Assembly (NCBI GenBank): GCA_025656675.1
Contig: JAHXHN010000002.1
Coordinates: 475,302 to 539,301 of the forward strand
DNA: 64,000 bases
Reading direction: 5' to 3'
Source of the DNA: Candidatus Thiodiazotropha sp. (ex Codakia rugifera)
Lineage (GTDB): Bacteria; Pseudomonadota; Gammaproteobacteria; Chromatiales; Chromatiaceae
Every line of letters starts with the position of its first letter. The stretch's first letter is position 1. Under the pieces are notes generated by a model. It saw only the letters and a program-made list of their open reading frames with translations, did no database searches and had not been told where the DNA came from. Shown here one piece after another: positions 48,244 through 58,474 of this stretch. The position numbers and the translations under genes are program-made.

Positions 48244-48503
48244 TCGTCCACTCTACCTAGTAGCGTGTCGAGCTGTCCGGATATTTCCATTGAGGCCAGG
48301 TCATCGTAGCCACCTACGTGAAAATCATCGATAAATATTTGCGGGACAGTATGGCGGTTGCTGCGGCGCATCATCTCTTGCATCACATCATGGTTGTGCT
48401 CGATGCGAATCTCTTCAAATGCAACACCTTTATTATCCAGCAGGTGCTTTGCCCGGACACAGTAGGGACAGATTGCGGTTGAGTACATAACGACTTGTGG
48501 CAT
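48240..48503 (-). CDS. grxC: Glutaredoxin 3
   Basis: The 87-residue thioredoxin-fold protein has the dithiol site CPYC (MYSTAICPYCVRAKHLLD), the cis-Pro TVPQIFIDD and the GGYDDL glutathione-binding motif. It reduces protein disulfides with glutathione in the cytoplasm. Confidence 0.96.
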   Translation of the reverse strand: MPQVVMYSTAICPYCVRAKHLLDNKGVAFEEIRIEHNHDVMQEMMRRSNRHTVPQIFIDDFHVGGYDDLASMEISGQLDTLLGRVDE

Positions 48504-48850
48504 AAAACGGTGTTCCTCGACTGCAGTTCAGAATTATAATATTTCTAACTAATTGTAAAGTAGAGAAAAACGGACTTAGTTATTTTCTCTCTATCCTAGC
48601 AGCAGTGGGAGATGACTTCCATGTCAGCAAACGACTAAGGTGGATTTCTCTGGTCAACTCCATGGGAAATTCCATCTTATCTGTTGGCACAATTAGATAT
48701 TTACACGGTCGAGTTAATTTACCCGCAGGTCTTATTGTCATAGTCTGCTGATTAGTTATTGTTCGCGGAAAATTGAGCGTCACCAGATGACTGACTAGCC
48801 TACGATCGGGTTAGTATGTTTTCCGAGACCTTTAGATTATAGGAAAACTG
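48504..48850. other. Divergent intergenic region between grxC and pepN
   Basis: A 347-base AT-rich region holding the promoters of both genes. A 67-codon minus-strand frame (48580-48783) has no ribosome site or clear coding character. I see no operator. Confidence 0.5.
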
Positions 48851-51511
48851 ATGCGAACTGAGAATGCCAAGACCATCCACTTGAAAGACTATCGCCCACC
48901 GAGCTATTTAATAGATCGTGCGGAGCTGGTTTTTGACCTCTGTGGTGAGGCCACACAGGTCACAACGCATCTGCAGGTACGAAAGAATCCAGCTTGCACC
49001 TTATCTGATCCGCCATTGCAACTGGATGGTGAAGCTCTGCAACTCCTGGCACTATCATTGGATGACCGTCCACTGCAGGGTGATGAGTATCAGGTCGATG
49101 AAAAATCCCTGACTATTCCTAACGTACCTGAGAAATTCACCCTTATGACAAGGGTAGAGATCTTCCCGCAGAAGAACACAGCCCTGGAAGGGCTCTATCG
49201 TTCAGGAGGACTTTATTGTACCCAGTGTGAAGCTGAGGGGTTTAGGCGCATCACCTATTATATTGACCGACCGGACGTGATGGCCATTTTTTCAACGACG
49301 CTTATCGCTGATAAGGGGGCGTACCCTGTGCTGCTCTCAAATGGTAACTGTATTGAGGTGAAGGATCTTACCGATGGACGCCATCAGGTGCATTGGGTTG
49401 ACCCCTTTCCTAAACCCAGTTATCTGTTCGCACTGGTGGCGGGTGATTTGCGGTATCAGCAGGATAGCTTTACCACGTTGTCTGGTAGAACAGTCGATCT
49501 GCGTATCTATGTGGAACCGGAGAATATCGACAAATGCGATCATGCCATGGTCTCATTGAAAAAAGCGATGGCTTGGGATGAGCAATACTATGGGCGTGAG
49601 TATGATCTGGATATATTCATGATCGTGGCGGTTAACGACTTCAATATGGGAGCGATGGAAAATAAGGGTCTCAATATATTCAATTCCAAATATGTCCTGG
49701 CTCGTTCTGACACAGCAACCGATATCGATTTTCAAGGTATAGAGGGTGTCATCGCCCATGAGTATTTCCATAATTGGACTGGGAATCGCATTACTTGCCG
49801 CGACTGGTTTCAGCTTAGCCTCAAAGAGGGGCTGACCGTTTTTCGTGACCAGGAATTCTCCGCTGATATGGGTTCCCGAGGGGTAAAGCGTATCAATGAT
49901 GTGCGTCTTTTGCGTAGTCACCAGTTCGCTGAAGATGCAGGACCAATGGCGCATCCTGTACGGCCTGAAAGCTACATTGAGATCAATAATTTCTATACTG
50001 TAACAGTCTATGAGAAAGGTGCCGAGGTAGTGCGTATGCAGGCCAACCTGCTTGGTCCTGAACGCTATCGTAGGGGTACCGACCTCTATTTTGAACGTCA
50101 TGACGGTCAAGCGGTTACCACGGATGATTTTATTCAGTGCATGGAGGATGCCGGGAATCGGGATCTTGACCAGTTTCGTCTCTGGTACAGTCAGTCAGGT
50201 ACGCCTGTCGTTGATGTGGAGGCTGACTATGATCAGACACATGGAAGTTACCGCCTCAGTTTCTCGCAGCACTGTTCCGATACGCCAGGGCAGCAGGATA
50301 AAAAACCCTTCCATATCCCGATTGCCATCACGCTGCTGAATAGTGATGGAAAAGAGATTCCATTGCAGCTGGAAGATGAGTCGGAACCTGAGGGCACGCG
50401 ACGTGTCCTCGAGCTTCGAGATCCGAATCAAACATTTCGCTTTATTGGTTTGAAAGAGAGACCGATACCCTCGTTATTGCGTGGTTTCTCTGCTCCGATA
50501 AAACTTCGATACCATGCAAGTGATGAGGATCTGATGTTTTTGATTGCCAGGGATACGGATGATTTCAACCGTTGGGACGCAGCCCAGACCCTCTCCCAGC
50601 GTACCTTGTTGAAACTGGTGACTGCCTACCAGGCGGGTGAACCGCTTACTCTGCCGGAGGGACTCGTCCTTGCTTTTCACAATGCCCTGTCTAACGAAGA
50701 TGCCGATAAAGCACTGCTGAGTGAGATGTTGGCGCTTCCTTCGGAATCCACGCTGGGTGACCAAATGCAAGTGGTCGATGTGGATGCGATTTATCATGTG
50801 AGACAGTGGCTAAAGCATGCTGTTGCCAGCCGGCTTCGCCAACTTCTGATGTCAGTCTATCAGCGTAACAAGCAGGCATCACCTTATGATATAAGCGCTG
50901 CTTCGATTGCCAGGCGCAGGCTGAAAAATCTGGTCCTCGATTATCTCATGCAGTTAGGTGAACCTGAGATCAACGCACTCTGTATGAAACAATTTGAGAC
51001 ATCAGACAATATGACAGATGTGATGGCCGCACTGGGTTGTCTGGCGAATAGGGATTGTGCTGAAAGAGTACGTGCTTTGGCAGCATTTGAAGCAAAATGG
51101 CAGAAGGACACACTTGTTATGGATAAATGGTTTTCAGTACAGGCAATTTCACGATTACCTGGGGCTCTCCAGAGAGTGAGGGAGTTGATGAATCATTCAG
51201 CTTTCTCATTGCGTAATCCCAATAAAGTAAGGAGTTTGATTGGTGTTTTCTGTAGTGCGAACCTATCGGAATTTCATGCAGCCGATGGCTCAGGTTATGC
51301 ATTTCTTACTGATCAGGTACTGGAGTTAGATGGACTTAATCCACAAATAGCGGCACGATTAATGCGTATCATGAGCCGCTGGCGACGTTATGATGATGAA
51401 CGTCAGGCATTAATGTGTGCAGAATTTGAAAGAGTACTGTCACATGCCAATATTTCCAAGGATCTGTTTGAGATTGCCACGAAATGTCTGGCTGATCCAT
51501 CGGCTGCCTGA
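48851..51511 (+). CDS. pepN: Aminopeptidase N
   Basis: The 886-residue M1-family metallopeptidase shows the exopeptidase motif GAMENKGLNIF and the zinc site HEYFHNW (His ~303) with the downstream Glu in LKEGLTVFRDQEFS. Length equals the E. coli enzyme. It removes N-terminal residues from peptides in the cytoplasm. Confidence 0.97.
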   Translation: MRTENAKTIHLKDYRPPSYLIDRAELVFDLCGEATQVTTHLQVRKNPACTLSDPPLQLDGEALQLLALSLDDRPLQGDEYQVDEKSLTIPNVPEKFTLMTRVEIFPQKNTALEGLYRSGGLYCTQCEAEGFRRITYYIDRPDVMAIFSTTLIADKGAYPVLLSNGNCIEVKDLTDGRHQVHWVDPFPKPSYLFALVAGDLRYQQDSFTTLSGRTVDLRIYVEPENIDKCDHAMVSLKKAMAWDEQYYGREYDLDIFMIVAVNDFNMGAMENKGLNIFNSKYVLARSDTATDIDFQGIEGVIAHEYFHNWTGNRITCRDWFQLSLKEGLTVFRDQEFSADMGSRGVKRINDVRLLRSHQFAEDAGPMAHPVRPESYIEINNFYTVTVYEKGAEVVRMQANLLGPERYRRGTDLYFERHDGQAVTTDDFIQCMEDAGNRDLDQFRLWYSQSGTPVVDVEADYDQTHGSYRLSFSQHCSDTPGQQDKKPFHIPIAITLLNSDGKEIPLQLEDESEPEGTRRVLELRDPNQTFRFIGLKERPIPSLLRGFSAPIKLRYHASDEDLMFLIARDTDDFNRWDAAQTLSQRTLLKLVTAYQAGEPLTLPEGLVLAFHNALSNEDADKALLSEMLALPSESTLGDQMQVVDVDAIYHVRQWLKHAVASRLRQLLMSVYQRNKQASPYDISAASIARRRLKNLVLDYLMQLGEPEINALCMKQFETSDNMTDVMAALGCLANRDCAERVRALAAFEAKWQKDTLVMDKWFSVQAISRLPGALQRVRELMNHSAFSLRNPNKVRSLIGVFCSANLSEFHAADGSGYAFLTDQVLELDGLNPQIAARLMRIMSRWRRYDDERQALMCAEFERVLSHANISKDLFEIATKCLADPSAA

Positions 51512-51612
51512 TCTTGTACAGAACGGCTCTGCTGAGGATTTAAGGTGCAAGAACCTCCCGACAATTTTGTTCGATGCTATCCTGTGCCCCATCTGGAGAA
51601 CCGCTAACAGCC

Positions 51613-52710
51613 ATGCAAGAACGCTATATCGACACCCCCGGTCAATTGCAGGATCTGTGTGAGCAGATCCGTCACAGTCCCTGGCTGGCATTGGACACCG
51701 AATTCGTACGAGAGAAGACCTACACGGCGAACCTCTGCCTGGTGCAACTGTGCAACGGTGAACTGGCTGCCTGTATCGACCCATTGGCTTTCAGGGATCT
51801 GAGCCCCCTATTGGAGATCCTGATCAATCCACAGATGGTCAAGATTTTCCACGCAGGTCATCAGGATCTGGAGATCTTCTACCAGCTTTGGGGTCAACTG
51901 CCGAAACCACTGTTCGACACTCAAATCGCCGCCACGTTACTGGGTTACGGGGAGCAGATTGGCTATGCCAATCTGGTTCAACAACTGCTTGGACGGGAAT
52001 TGGAGAAGGGTCATACCCGTACAGACTGGTCCCGTCGCCCTTTGCACGCGGCCCAACTCCGCTATGCCTTGGATGATGTCATCTACCTGGGAGAGATCTA
52101 TTTGACTATAGAAAGTCAGATACGAGAACGTCAGCGAGAAAGCTGGTTACAGGAAGAACTCAAGAAACTGAGCGATCCCATCACCTACGTCAATTCACCA
52201 GATCAGATGTGGAAACGTATACGTGGGCAACGCCATCTCAAGGGAGCACAAAGGGTCGTGCTACAGGCACTGGCTGCCTGGCGGGAAGACGAAGCACAAC
52301 GAGCCAATCGACCCCGTCGCTGGATCCTCAAAGATGCCGTCCTGCTGGAACTGGCTCGTCGACAGCCAACGGATATTACCCGGTTGGAAAGCATCAATGG
52401 CCTTGAGTCTGGGACTGTCCAGCATTGGGGAAGCAGGTTGATACAGTTGATCGCCAACAGCAAGACACTACCAAAAACCCAGTGGCCGCTCAACGATGTG
52501 CGTCCACCTCAGCTTTCCCAAGAGCAGGGGGCACAGATGGATCGGTTGTTGGACCATCTGCACCAAACAGCGGAAGATGAAGCTATTCCCCCTACACTGC
52601 TCACCAATCGTCGTGATCTGGAACGATTGGTGGCAGGTGAGCGGGAACTCCCGATCCTGCGGGGCTGGCGGCGAACACTAGTCGGGGAGAAACTGCTGGA
52701 GATGTTGTAA
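51613..52710 (+). CDS. rnd: Ribonuclease D
   Basis: The protein of ~365 residues has the DEDDy exonuclease motifs LALDTEFVREKTY, FHAGHQDLEIFYQLWG and the later YALDDVIYLGEIY, then an HRDC domain (~210-290). It trims tRNA 3' ends. ATG 51613 is chosen over 51574. Confidence 0.95.
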   Translation: MQERYIDTPGQLQDLCEQIRHSPWLALDTEFVREKTYTANLCLVQLCNGELAACIDPLAFRDLSPLLEILINPQMVKIFHAGHQDLEIFYQLWGQLPKPLFDTQIAATLLGYGEQIGYANLVQQLLGRELEKGHTRTDWSRRPLHAAQLRYALDDVIYLGEIYLTIESQIRERQRESWLQEELKKLSDPITYVNSPDQMWKRIRGQRHLKGAQRVVLQALAAWREDEAQRANRPRRWILKDAVLLELARRQPTDITRLESINGLESGTVQHWGSRLIQLIANSKTLPKTQWPLNDVRPPQLSQEQGAQMDRLLDHLHQTAEDEAIPPTLLTNRRDLERLVAGERELPILRGWRRTLVGEKLLEML

Positions 52711-53181
52711 AGGTATTCGAATAGGGTGCTTCAGCACAGCGGCAGCGGATGCTGGGATATCCAGCTGAGACTACCTGCTGAACAACGATCATATCAATAT
52801 CGGCAGTGTGTCCTATGTCCTGTATCAGGGTGGGGGTATTGAGGGATGAATAAGTCGTGATCAAAGAGAATACAAGTAATTCATAACTCAAAATCCTCCT
52901 CCCCCTTCGATATCAAACGCTCCGCATACATCCCCCTTGCCATAGCCTCGCTTAGACCGTCCCTTGGCGTTCAAGCTCACAGGTTGGGTACCGGTTCAAC
53001 CAGTTCTCCGGGTTTCAGATTGGGAGATTTTTGAAATAATTTATCATTCGAATTTGTCTCATTCATCCAGGTCAGTTACTCTCATGTTTTTGTTTATCTA
53101 GTGTCGGCTCTGAAACGCTACCGACAACCATATGCCATCATGCAATGGTGTTTCTGCGCACTAACTATCTAGGACTACTCC
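52711..53181. other. Intergenic region, 471 bases
   Basis: No supportable gene. A 29-codon minus-strand frame (52977-53066, ending KPGELVEPVPNL) looks like a remnant or chance frame. No repeat seen. Confidence 0.5.
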
Positions 53182-54735
53182 ATGGCACTGAATGCAATAT
53201 CCTATTTGCTACCCGAGGGGCTCGACCTTGGTGGGCTCAAGAAAATTCTTGCTGAATCAAATCACTTTTCAGAGGATGCGCCTGTGACAGTCAAGCAAAC
53301 CTATTATGATAGCTTTGATTGGCGTATCTGGCAGGCAGGCGGGGAGCTGGTTCATGGGCTGGATCAGCCGAATCAACTCTGTTGGATGGATCGAAAAAAA
53401 TTTAGCGTTGTAGTCTGCCAGGGAGTCGATTCCACTCCCGGGTTTGCTGACGATATTCCTGATGGTCCATTAGCCGATAGATTAACAGCCGTGTTGGCGA
53501 TGCGGGTATTATTGCCCAAGGTCAATATCATTCAGAAAAAACATACGCTGCGTATTCTCGATAGTGAAGAGAAAACTGTTGTACGCGTGGTGTTGGAGAA
53601 AAACCGCTATACCGCTGTCAGGGGTAAGCAGAAGGGTGAACTGGAAGGCAGGGTAGTACTAAAACCGCTAAAAGGGTATGAGGATCAATTTTTCAAGTTC
53701 AAGCAACAGCTGGCTGCATTGAAGCTAAGACCCGCTGAACAGAGTCTGTACGAAGATGCATTGGTAGGTATTGGTCAAAAACCAGGGGACTATAGCTCAA
53801 AATTGAATTACCGGCTCGACCCGGATGCGCCGGCCGATGCTACTGCACGTCAGATCATGATTGGTCTATTGAATACGCTGGAGGCGAATATCAGTGGTAC
53901 CAAGGCTAATCTGGATAGTGAATTTTTGCATGACTTACGGGTTGCCACAAGGCGTACCCGATCGGCAATGAGTCAGATAAAGGGTGTCTTCGATCCGCAG
54001 CAATTGGAGCCCTTTAAACAAGGTTTCGGATGGATAGGTAAAGTGACAGGAGAGACACGGGATCTTGATGTCTATCTTCTTCACTACCCAGACTTTCGGG
54101 CAGGGCTACCCAAGGTAATACAAGATGATCTTGACCCCTTTCATACCTTTCTGCAGCAACACCATAAAAAAGCGCAGGCTGAACTAGTAAAAAAGATCAA
54201 CTCACCCCATTTTAGAAAAACCCTTAAGGCGTGGCGTAGTTGGTTGCAATCGTCCCCTACAAAAAGTGGGCATGCACCCAATGCCTCACGTGCTACAGCA
54301 CAATTGGCTGACCAGCGGATTAGCAAACTCTACAAACGAGTACTTAAGAACGGATTGGCTATTGGCCCCGATTCGCCGGCCGAGCAGCTGCACGACCTAC
54401 GTAAACAGTGCAAGAAATTGCGCTATCTGATGGAGTTTTTCCAAAGCCTCTATCCGAAACCGGCTATCCGCGAACCGATTAAGGCACTGAAGATCATTCT
54501 CGACAACCTGGGTGAGTTCCAGGATTTAGAGGTTCAGGCTCAGTCATTGGAAGACTTTGGTGATCAGATGTTGAAGGAGGGTGCACCGGCCAGTTCTCTG
54601 ATGGCGATGGGCATACTCGTTGGCCAGTTGTTGGAAAAGCAGGTACAGGCCCGAGAGGCATTTGTCGAGTTGTTTGCAGGTTTTAGCAATGAGTCGAATC
54701 GACAGGCATTTAGAAAACTGTTTGGAGGCGCATGA
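53182..54735 (+). CDS. CHAD domain protein with CYTH-like N-terminal region
   Basis: The 517-residue protein has an N-terminal CYTH-like part (TYYDSFDWRIWQAGGEL) and a C-terminal CHAD domain (~225-500) with the conserved His and basic residues FLHDLRVATRRTRSAM and LHDLRKQCKKLRYLMEFF. CHAD domains bind inorganic polyphosphate. It overlaps the ParA-like gene by four bases (ATGATG), so the two are coupled. Confidence 0.92.
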   Translation: MALNAISYLLPEGLDLGGLKKILAESNHFSEDAPVTVKQTYYDSFDWRIWQAGGELVHGLDQPNQLCWMDRKKFSVVVCQGVDSTPGFADDIPDGPLADRLTAVLAMRVLLPKVNIIQKKHTLRILDSEEKTVVRVVLEKNRYTAVRGKQKGELEGRVVLKPLKGYEDQFFKFKQQLAALKLRPAEQSLYEDALVGIGQKPGDYSSKLNYRLDPDAPADATARQIMIGLLNTLEANISGTKANLDSEFLHDLRVATRRTRSAMSQIKGVFDPQQLEPFKQGFGWIGKVTGETRDLDVYLLHYPDFRAGLPKVIQDDLDPFHTFLQQHHKKAQAELVKKINSPHFRKTLKAWRSWLQSSPTKSGHAPNASRATAQLADQRISKLYKRVLKNGLAIGPDSPAEQLHDLRKQCKKLRYLMEFFQSLYPKPAIREPIKALKIILDNLGEFQDLEVQAQSLEDFGDQMLKEGAPASSLMAMGILVGQLLEKQVQAREAFVELFAGFSNESNRQAFRKLFGGA

Positions 54736-55478
54736 TGCATATTATCGGTGTCTACAACATTAAGGGAGGTGTTGGTAAAACGGCAACAGCGGTTAACCTG
54801 GCTTACCTGGCGGCAAGACAAGGGTACCGAACACTGATTTGGGATTTGGATCCGCAAGCTGCTGCAACATTCTATTTCCGCATACAGCCAAAGGTGAAAG
54901 GGAGTAAGAATAAACTGATTGCCGGTAAAGTTGACTTGGACAAGGTGGTAAAGGCCACTGATTTTGAAAATCTGGATATGCTTCCAGCTGATTTTTCCTA
55001 CCGCAATATGGATCTGCGCCTGGAGGTTGCGAAAAAGCCAACTAAACAGCTGCTCTCACTGTTGCGCCCATTGTCTCATTCCTATGATTATGTGTTTCTC
55101 GACTGTCCACCAAGCATCTCGCTGGTCTCTGAAAATATATTTCGTGCAGCTGAGGGATTACTGTTACCGATGATACCCACAACGCTCTCTTTGAGAACCT
55201 ATAAACAGCTACTTGATTTTCTCGAAGGTCATCGCATTACCGGATTGGAGATAATGCCTTTTTTCTCAATGGTTGACCGGCGTAAGCGTATGCACCTGGA
55301 TGTCATGGAGAGTCTACAAGCAAGTTCTGGCGAGCTGTTGAAGGCACAAATACCCTATGCCAGTGATGTAGAGAAGATGGGCATACACCGTATGCCAGTG
55401 GAGGCATTCGCACCAAGAAGTTTTGCCGCTAGTGCCTACCAGGCCTTGTGGATGGATGTGCAGGAGCGGCTTAGGTAG
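54732..55478 (+). CDS. ParA/MinD-type ATPase
   Basis: The 248-residue protein has the deviant Walker A motif YNIKGGVGKTATAVNLA, WDLDPQAAATFYF and YDYVFLDCPPSISL. It is of the ParA type used to position cargo on DNA or membranes. No parB or parS is nearby, so chromosome partition is unlikely; coupling to a CHAD gene suggests placement of polyphosphate granules. Confidence 0.92.
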   Translation: MMHIIGVYNIKGGVGKTATAVNLAYLAARQGYRTLIWDLDPQAAATFYFRIQPKVKGSKNKLIAGKVDLDKVVKATDFENLDMLPADFSYRNMDLRLEVAKKPTKQLLSLLRPLSHSYDYVFLDCPPSISLVSENIFRAAEGLLLPMIPTTLSLRTYKQLLDFLEGHRITGLEIMPFFSMVDRRKRMHLDVMESLQASSGELLKAQIPYASDVEKMGIHRMPVEAFAPRSFAASAYQALWMDVQERLR

Positions 55479-55485
55479 TACTGAT

Positions 55486-56418
55486 GTGTCTGCGCTTGTT
55501 ATTGAAAACTTATTCAAGACCTACCGGAATGGCTTTGAGGCCCTTAAAGGCATCAGTCTGAATGTTGAAAGGGGGGATTTCTTTGCCTTGTTGGGTCCCA
55601 ATGGCGCGGGTAAGTCAACGGCAATCAGTATCATCGCTTCGCTGGTCAGCAAGAGTTCAGGAAATGTTTCAATCTACGGTCATGATATCGACACAGAGAA
55701 GGAGAAAGCCAAATGCCTGATCGGCTTGGTGCCCCAGGAATTTAACTTCAATGTTTGGGAGCCGGTGGTGGATATACTGGTCAACCAGGCGGGTTACTAT
55801 GGGATTCCCCGTAAAGAGGCCTTTATCAGGGCCGAAGCTTCCCTTAAACAGCTCGATCTGTGGGAGAAACGTAATACCCAGGCTCGCCAACTATCCGGTG
55901 GGATGAAGCGCCGATTAATGATCGCCCGTGCTCTGGTGCACAGACCCAGACTCCTTATCCTCGATGAGCCAACAGCTGGAGTCGATATCGAGATCCGGCG
56001 TTCAATGTGGCACTTTCTACGCGAAATCAATCAACAGGGAACCAGTATTATTCTCACCACTCACTATCTGGAAGAGGCGGAGAGTCTGTGCCGGAATATA
56101 GCAATCATTCACCACGGACGTATTATCGAACAGACCAATATGTCCAAACTGTTAAGCCAGCTGAACGCTGAAATTTTTGTGCTCAATCTGAAGTCGTCAC
56201 TCACTGCACCACCTGATCTACCCGGCTATCAGGTGAGTCCAGTGGATAGTAAAACCCTTGAGGTTGAGGTACAACGCGAACAAAGTATGAATGGGCTGTT
56301 TGCACTGCTCTCTGAACAAGGTATTGAAGTAATCAGCATGCGCAATAAACAGAACCGCCTGGAACAGTTATTCATCGGGTTGGTGGATCGCTCAAAAAGG
56401 CAGAAAGAAACGTCATGA
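55486..56418 (+). CDS. ABC transporter ATP-binding protein (ABC-2 exporter)
   Basis: GTG at 55486 gives 310 residues. Walker A is LLGPNGAGKSTAISII, the signature ARQLSGGMKRRLMIARALV, Walker B LLILDEPTAGVD. It powers the permease encoded next; the genes overlap by four bases. A longer in-frame extension lies inside the ParA gene. Confidence 0.94.
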   Translation: MSALVIENLFKTYRNGFEALKGISLNVERGDFFALLGPNGAGKSTAISIIASLVSKSSGNVSIYGHDIDTEKEKAKCLIGLVPQEFNFNVWEPVVDILVNQAGYYGIPRKEAFIRAEASLKQLDLWEKRNTQARQLSGGMKRRLMIARALVHRPRLLILDEPTAGVDIEIRRSMWHFLREINQQGTSIILTTHYLEEAESLCRNIAIIHHGRIIEQTNMSKLLSQLNAEIFVLNLKSSLTAPPDLPGYQVSPVDSKTLEVEVQREQSMNGLFALLSEQGIEVISMRNKQNRLEQLFIGLVDRSKRQKETS

Positions 56419-57191
56419 ATACCTGGCGGATCTACAGGATTGCATTTCAGACAATCGTTACCAAAGAGGTATTGCGCTTCTTGCGTATCTGGGTACAGAC
56501 TATTCTGCCACCTGCCATTACAACAACGCTCTATTTTGTCATCTTTGGTAAGTTGATCGGAGATCGCATTGGAGAGATGGATGGTTACAGGTACATCGAT
56601 TTCATCGTACCAGGTCTCATTCTGATGTCAGTGATCCAGAACTCCTATGCGAATGTGGTCTCTTCCTTCTTCGGTACCAAGTTACAACACTATATTGAAG
56701 AGTTGTTGATCGCACCTGTACCCAATTGGGTGATATTGAGCGGCTACGTAGTGGGGGGTGTGGCACGAGGGACTTTGGTAGGGATTGTGGTGACGATAGT
56801 GTCTCTCTTTTTTACCGATTTGAAAATCAACAGCTATGCCTTGACCTTGCTCGTGTTTGTTCTGACGTCCGTGTTGTTTGCACTTGCTGGATTCATTAAT
56901 GCAATCTATGCAAAGAGCTTCGACGATATCTCAATCGTACCAACCTTTGTGCTGACCCCGCTGACCTATCTGGGTGGGATTTTCTATTCGATACAGTTAC
57001 TGCCGGAGTTTTGGCAGAAGCTCTCCCTGGCCAACCCTATCCTGTACATGGTCAACACTTTTCGTTTTGGCATACTTGGGGTCTCGGATATCGATGTCAC
57101 AGTTGCGTTGGTGATAATTCTGGGTTTCATCATCCTATTAACCACTTTTAGCTTGAGATTGCTGTCACGTGGTGTTGGTATCAAAGATTGA
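56415..57191 (+). CDS. ABC-2 type transporter permease
   Basis: The 258-residue membrane protein has six helices and the ABC-2 signature region (PTFVLTPLTYLGGIFYSIQLLP, ANPILYMVNTFRFGILG). It partners the ATPase before it; exported substrate unknown (drug, lipid or polysaccharide). Confidence 0.93.
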   Translation: MNTWRIYRIAFQTIVTKEVLRFLRIWVQTILPPAITTTLYFVIFGKLIGDRIGEMDGYRYIDFIVPGLILMSVIQNSYANVVSSFFGTKLQHYIEELLIAPVPNWVILSGYVVGGVARGTLVGIVVTIVSLFFTDLKINSYALTLLVFVLTSVLFALAGFINAIYAKSFDDISIVPTFVLTPLTYLGGIFYSIQLLPEFWQKLSLANPILYMVNTFRFGILGVSDIDVTVALVIILGFIILLTTFSLRLLSRGVGIKD

Positions 57192-57373
57192 TGAGGCACA
57201 AAGCGTGGATGGTCATTTTGTAGGGTATGGCCCTGTCTCGCCAAGTGCCTGGCCCTTCAGAGTCATGGTAATAAGGTGATGGTTAAAAGCTATCAATCAT
57301 TGCCTCAATCGGTATGACACAATGATATGTGTAGCAGGGAGACATCATACTGATAGGATCAATCTTAATGGTT

Positions 57374-57399
57374 ATCATATGTTGGGTAACCCATATGAT
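57374..57399. terminator. Palindromic hairpin in the intergenic region after the permease
   Basis: ATCATATG (57374-57381) and CATATGAT (57392-57399) are perfect inverted copies around TTGGGTAACC. It may be a weak terminator or an operator. Confidence 0.4.
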
Positions 57400-57436
57400 G
57401 AGAGAGTCCTGTCATCAGGGGACAAGCATCAGTGCT

Positions 57437-58420
57437 TCAACGTTTTATTTTACGTAGTGTTTTTTCTGTCCAAAAAGAGTTTTTTCTATTGCTGTTATAT
57501 TCAACGACTTTTTGTGGTATTACGGCCCAGCTTTCCTGGCCTGTTCTGAGGTCCAGGCCATACCAGTACTTCCAGAACAGTGCGCGTGGATCACCATCCT
57601 GATCACTATTGACCCGTCCCCAATCTCTATCGATGACTTTGATCAGTTCATCGTTCTTATAATAGAGTGTGCGGTAGTCGGCAAAACTTGTGGTATCGAC
57701 ATAACTGATACGATAGTCATACCACCAGTATTTAAACTTGGTTGTACTCTTTAGACCGTAAACCTCCTTGTTGATGTGTCGGCAACTGCGTTCTGGCAGC
57801 TGGCCAGAGTATCTGAAGTGCTTTCCCTCCAGTGAGTTGATAGTGCCTAGGCAGGTCCGGAATTGTTTTTTCCCAATGATTTCATGGGTTTCATCTTCTG
57901 GTTTTCTTAACGTAACATCACCAAAGGTGAAGGCACTCCCACCCCAGGCATCATCATGCCTAGGCTCTGAAAAACGTCGGATTTTGCGTAGCGATGGAAG
58001 CCAGATCATATAATCCTTGTTTTTTGTATCGTCGCTGTACTCTGTAACCAGCATTCCGGTACCTTTCATTCTTCCGGAGTGAAAAATCGCAAGATCCTTG
58101 GATATGACCGAACTTGTTTCATCATCTTTGTAGTTGTTGTTGAGATGACGCTCAAGGCTGGTTGCGGTCTCTTTTCCGCTTTTGGAGCGATTGATTAATA
58201 CCGTCATGGTACGACCGCGACGACGTATGGAGAAGTTTTTGAATGCATAGAAATGGTTAGCAAAATAGACCTGACGAGCAACTTCATTGGCATCAGGCGG
58301 TGTCCCTTTTGCTGGTAGTGCAAGATCGTGACTGACAGCGGCCATGCTGCTACAGGAGAAGAGGCAACAGGCAATAAAGCTGAGCCTGTTCGAGATGAGT
58401 GGTATACGAAAAGTGGTCAT
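57437..58420 (-). CDS. LolA-like outer-membrane lipoprotein-sorting protein
   Basis: The 327-residue exported protein has a signal peptide (LSFIACCLFSCSSMAAVS) and the typical LolA_like region DYMIWLPSLRKIRRFSEPRHDDAWGGSAFTFGDV. Related proteins often stand beside RND or ABC exporters and are thought to carry lipids across the periplasm. It is downstream of and convergent with the ABC exporter, probably the same system. A second exported gene precedes it. Confidence 0.85.
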   Translation of the reverse strand: MTTFRIPLISNRLSFIACCLFSCSSMAAVSHDLALPAKGTPPDANEVARQVYFANHFYAFKNFSIRRRGRTMTVLINRSKSGKETATSLERHLNNNYKDDETSSVISKDLAIFHSGRMKGTGMLVTEYSDDTKNKDYMIWLPSLRKIRRFSEPRHDDAWGGSAFTFGDVTLRKPEDETHEIIGKKQFRTCLGTINSLEGKHFRYSGQLPERSCRHINKEVYGLKSTTKFKYWWYDYRISYVDTTSFADYRTLYYKNDELIKVIDRDWGRVNSDQDGDPRALFWKYWYGLDLRTGQESWAVIPQKVVEYNSNRKNSFWTEKTLRKIKR

Positions 58421-58474
58421 TAGTCTCTACTCTTCAATTTACGCAGTGATAGATGATTGAAGTCAGTTGGCCTA

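Noticed and set aside
48580-48783. 67-codon minus-strand frame between grxC and pepN
   Set aside because: No ribosome site, odd composition, lies in a divergent promoter region.
52977-53066. 29-codon minus-strand frame ending KPGELVEPVPNL
   Set aside because: Too short, no ribosome site seen; may be a gene remnant but unsupported.
54732-55478. Chromosome partition locus
   Set aside because: No parB gene or parS-like sites nearby; coupling is with a CHAD gene and an ABC exporter.
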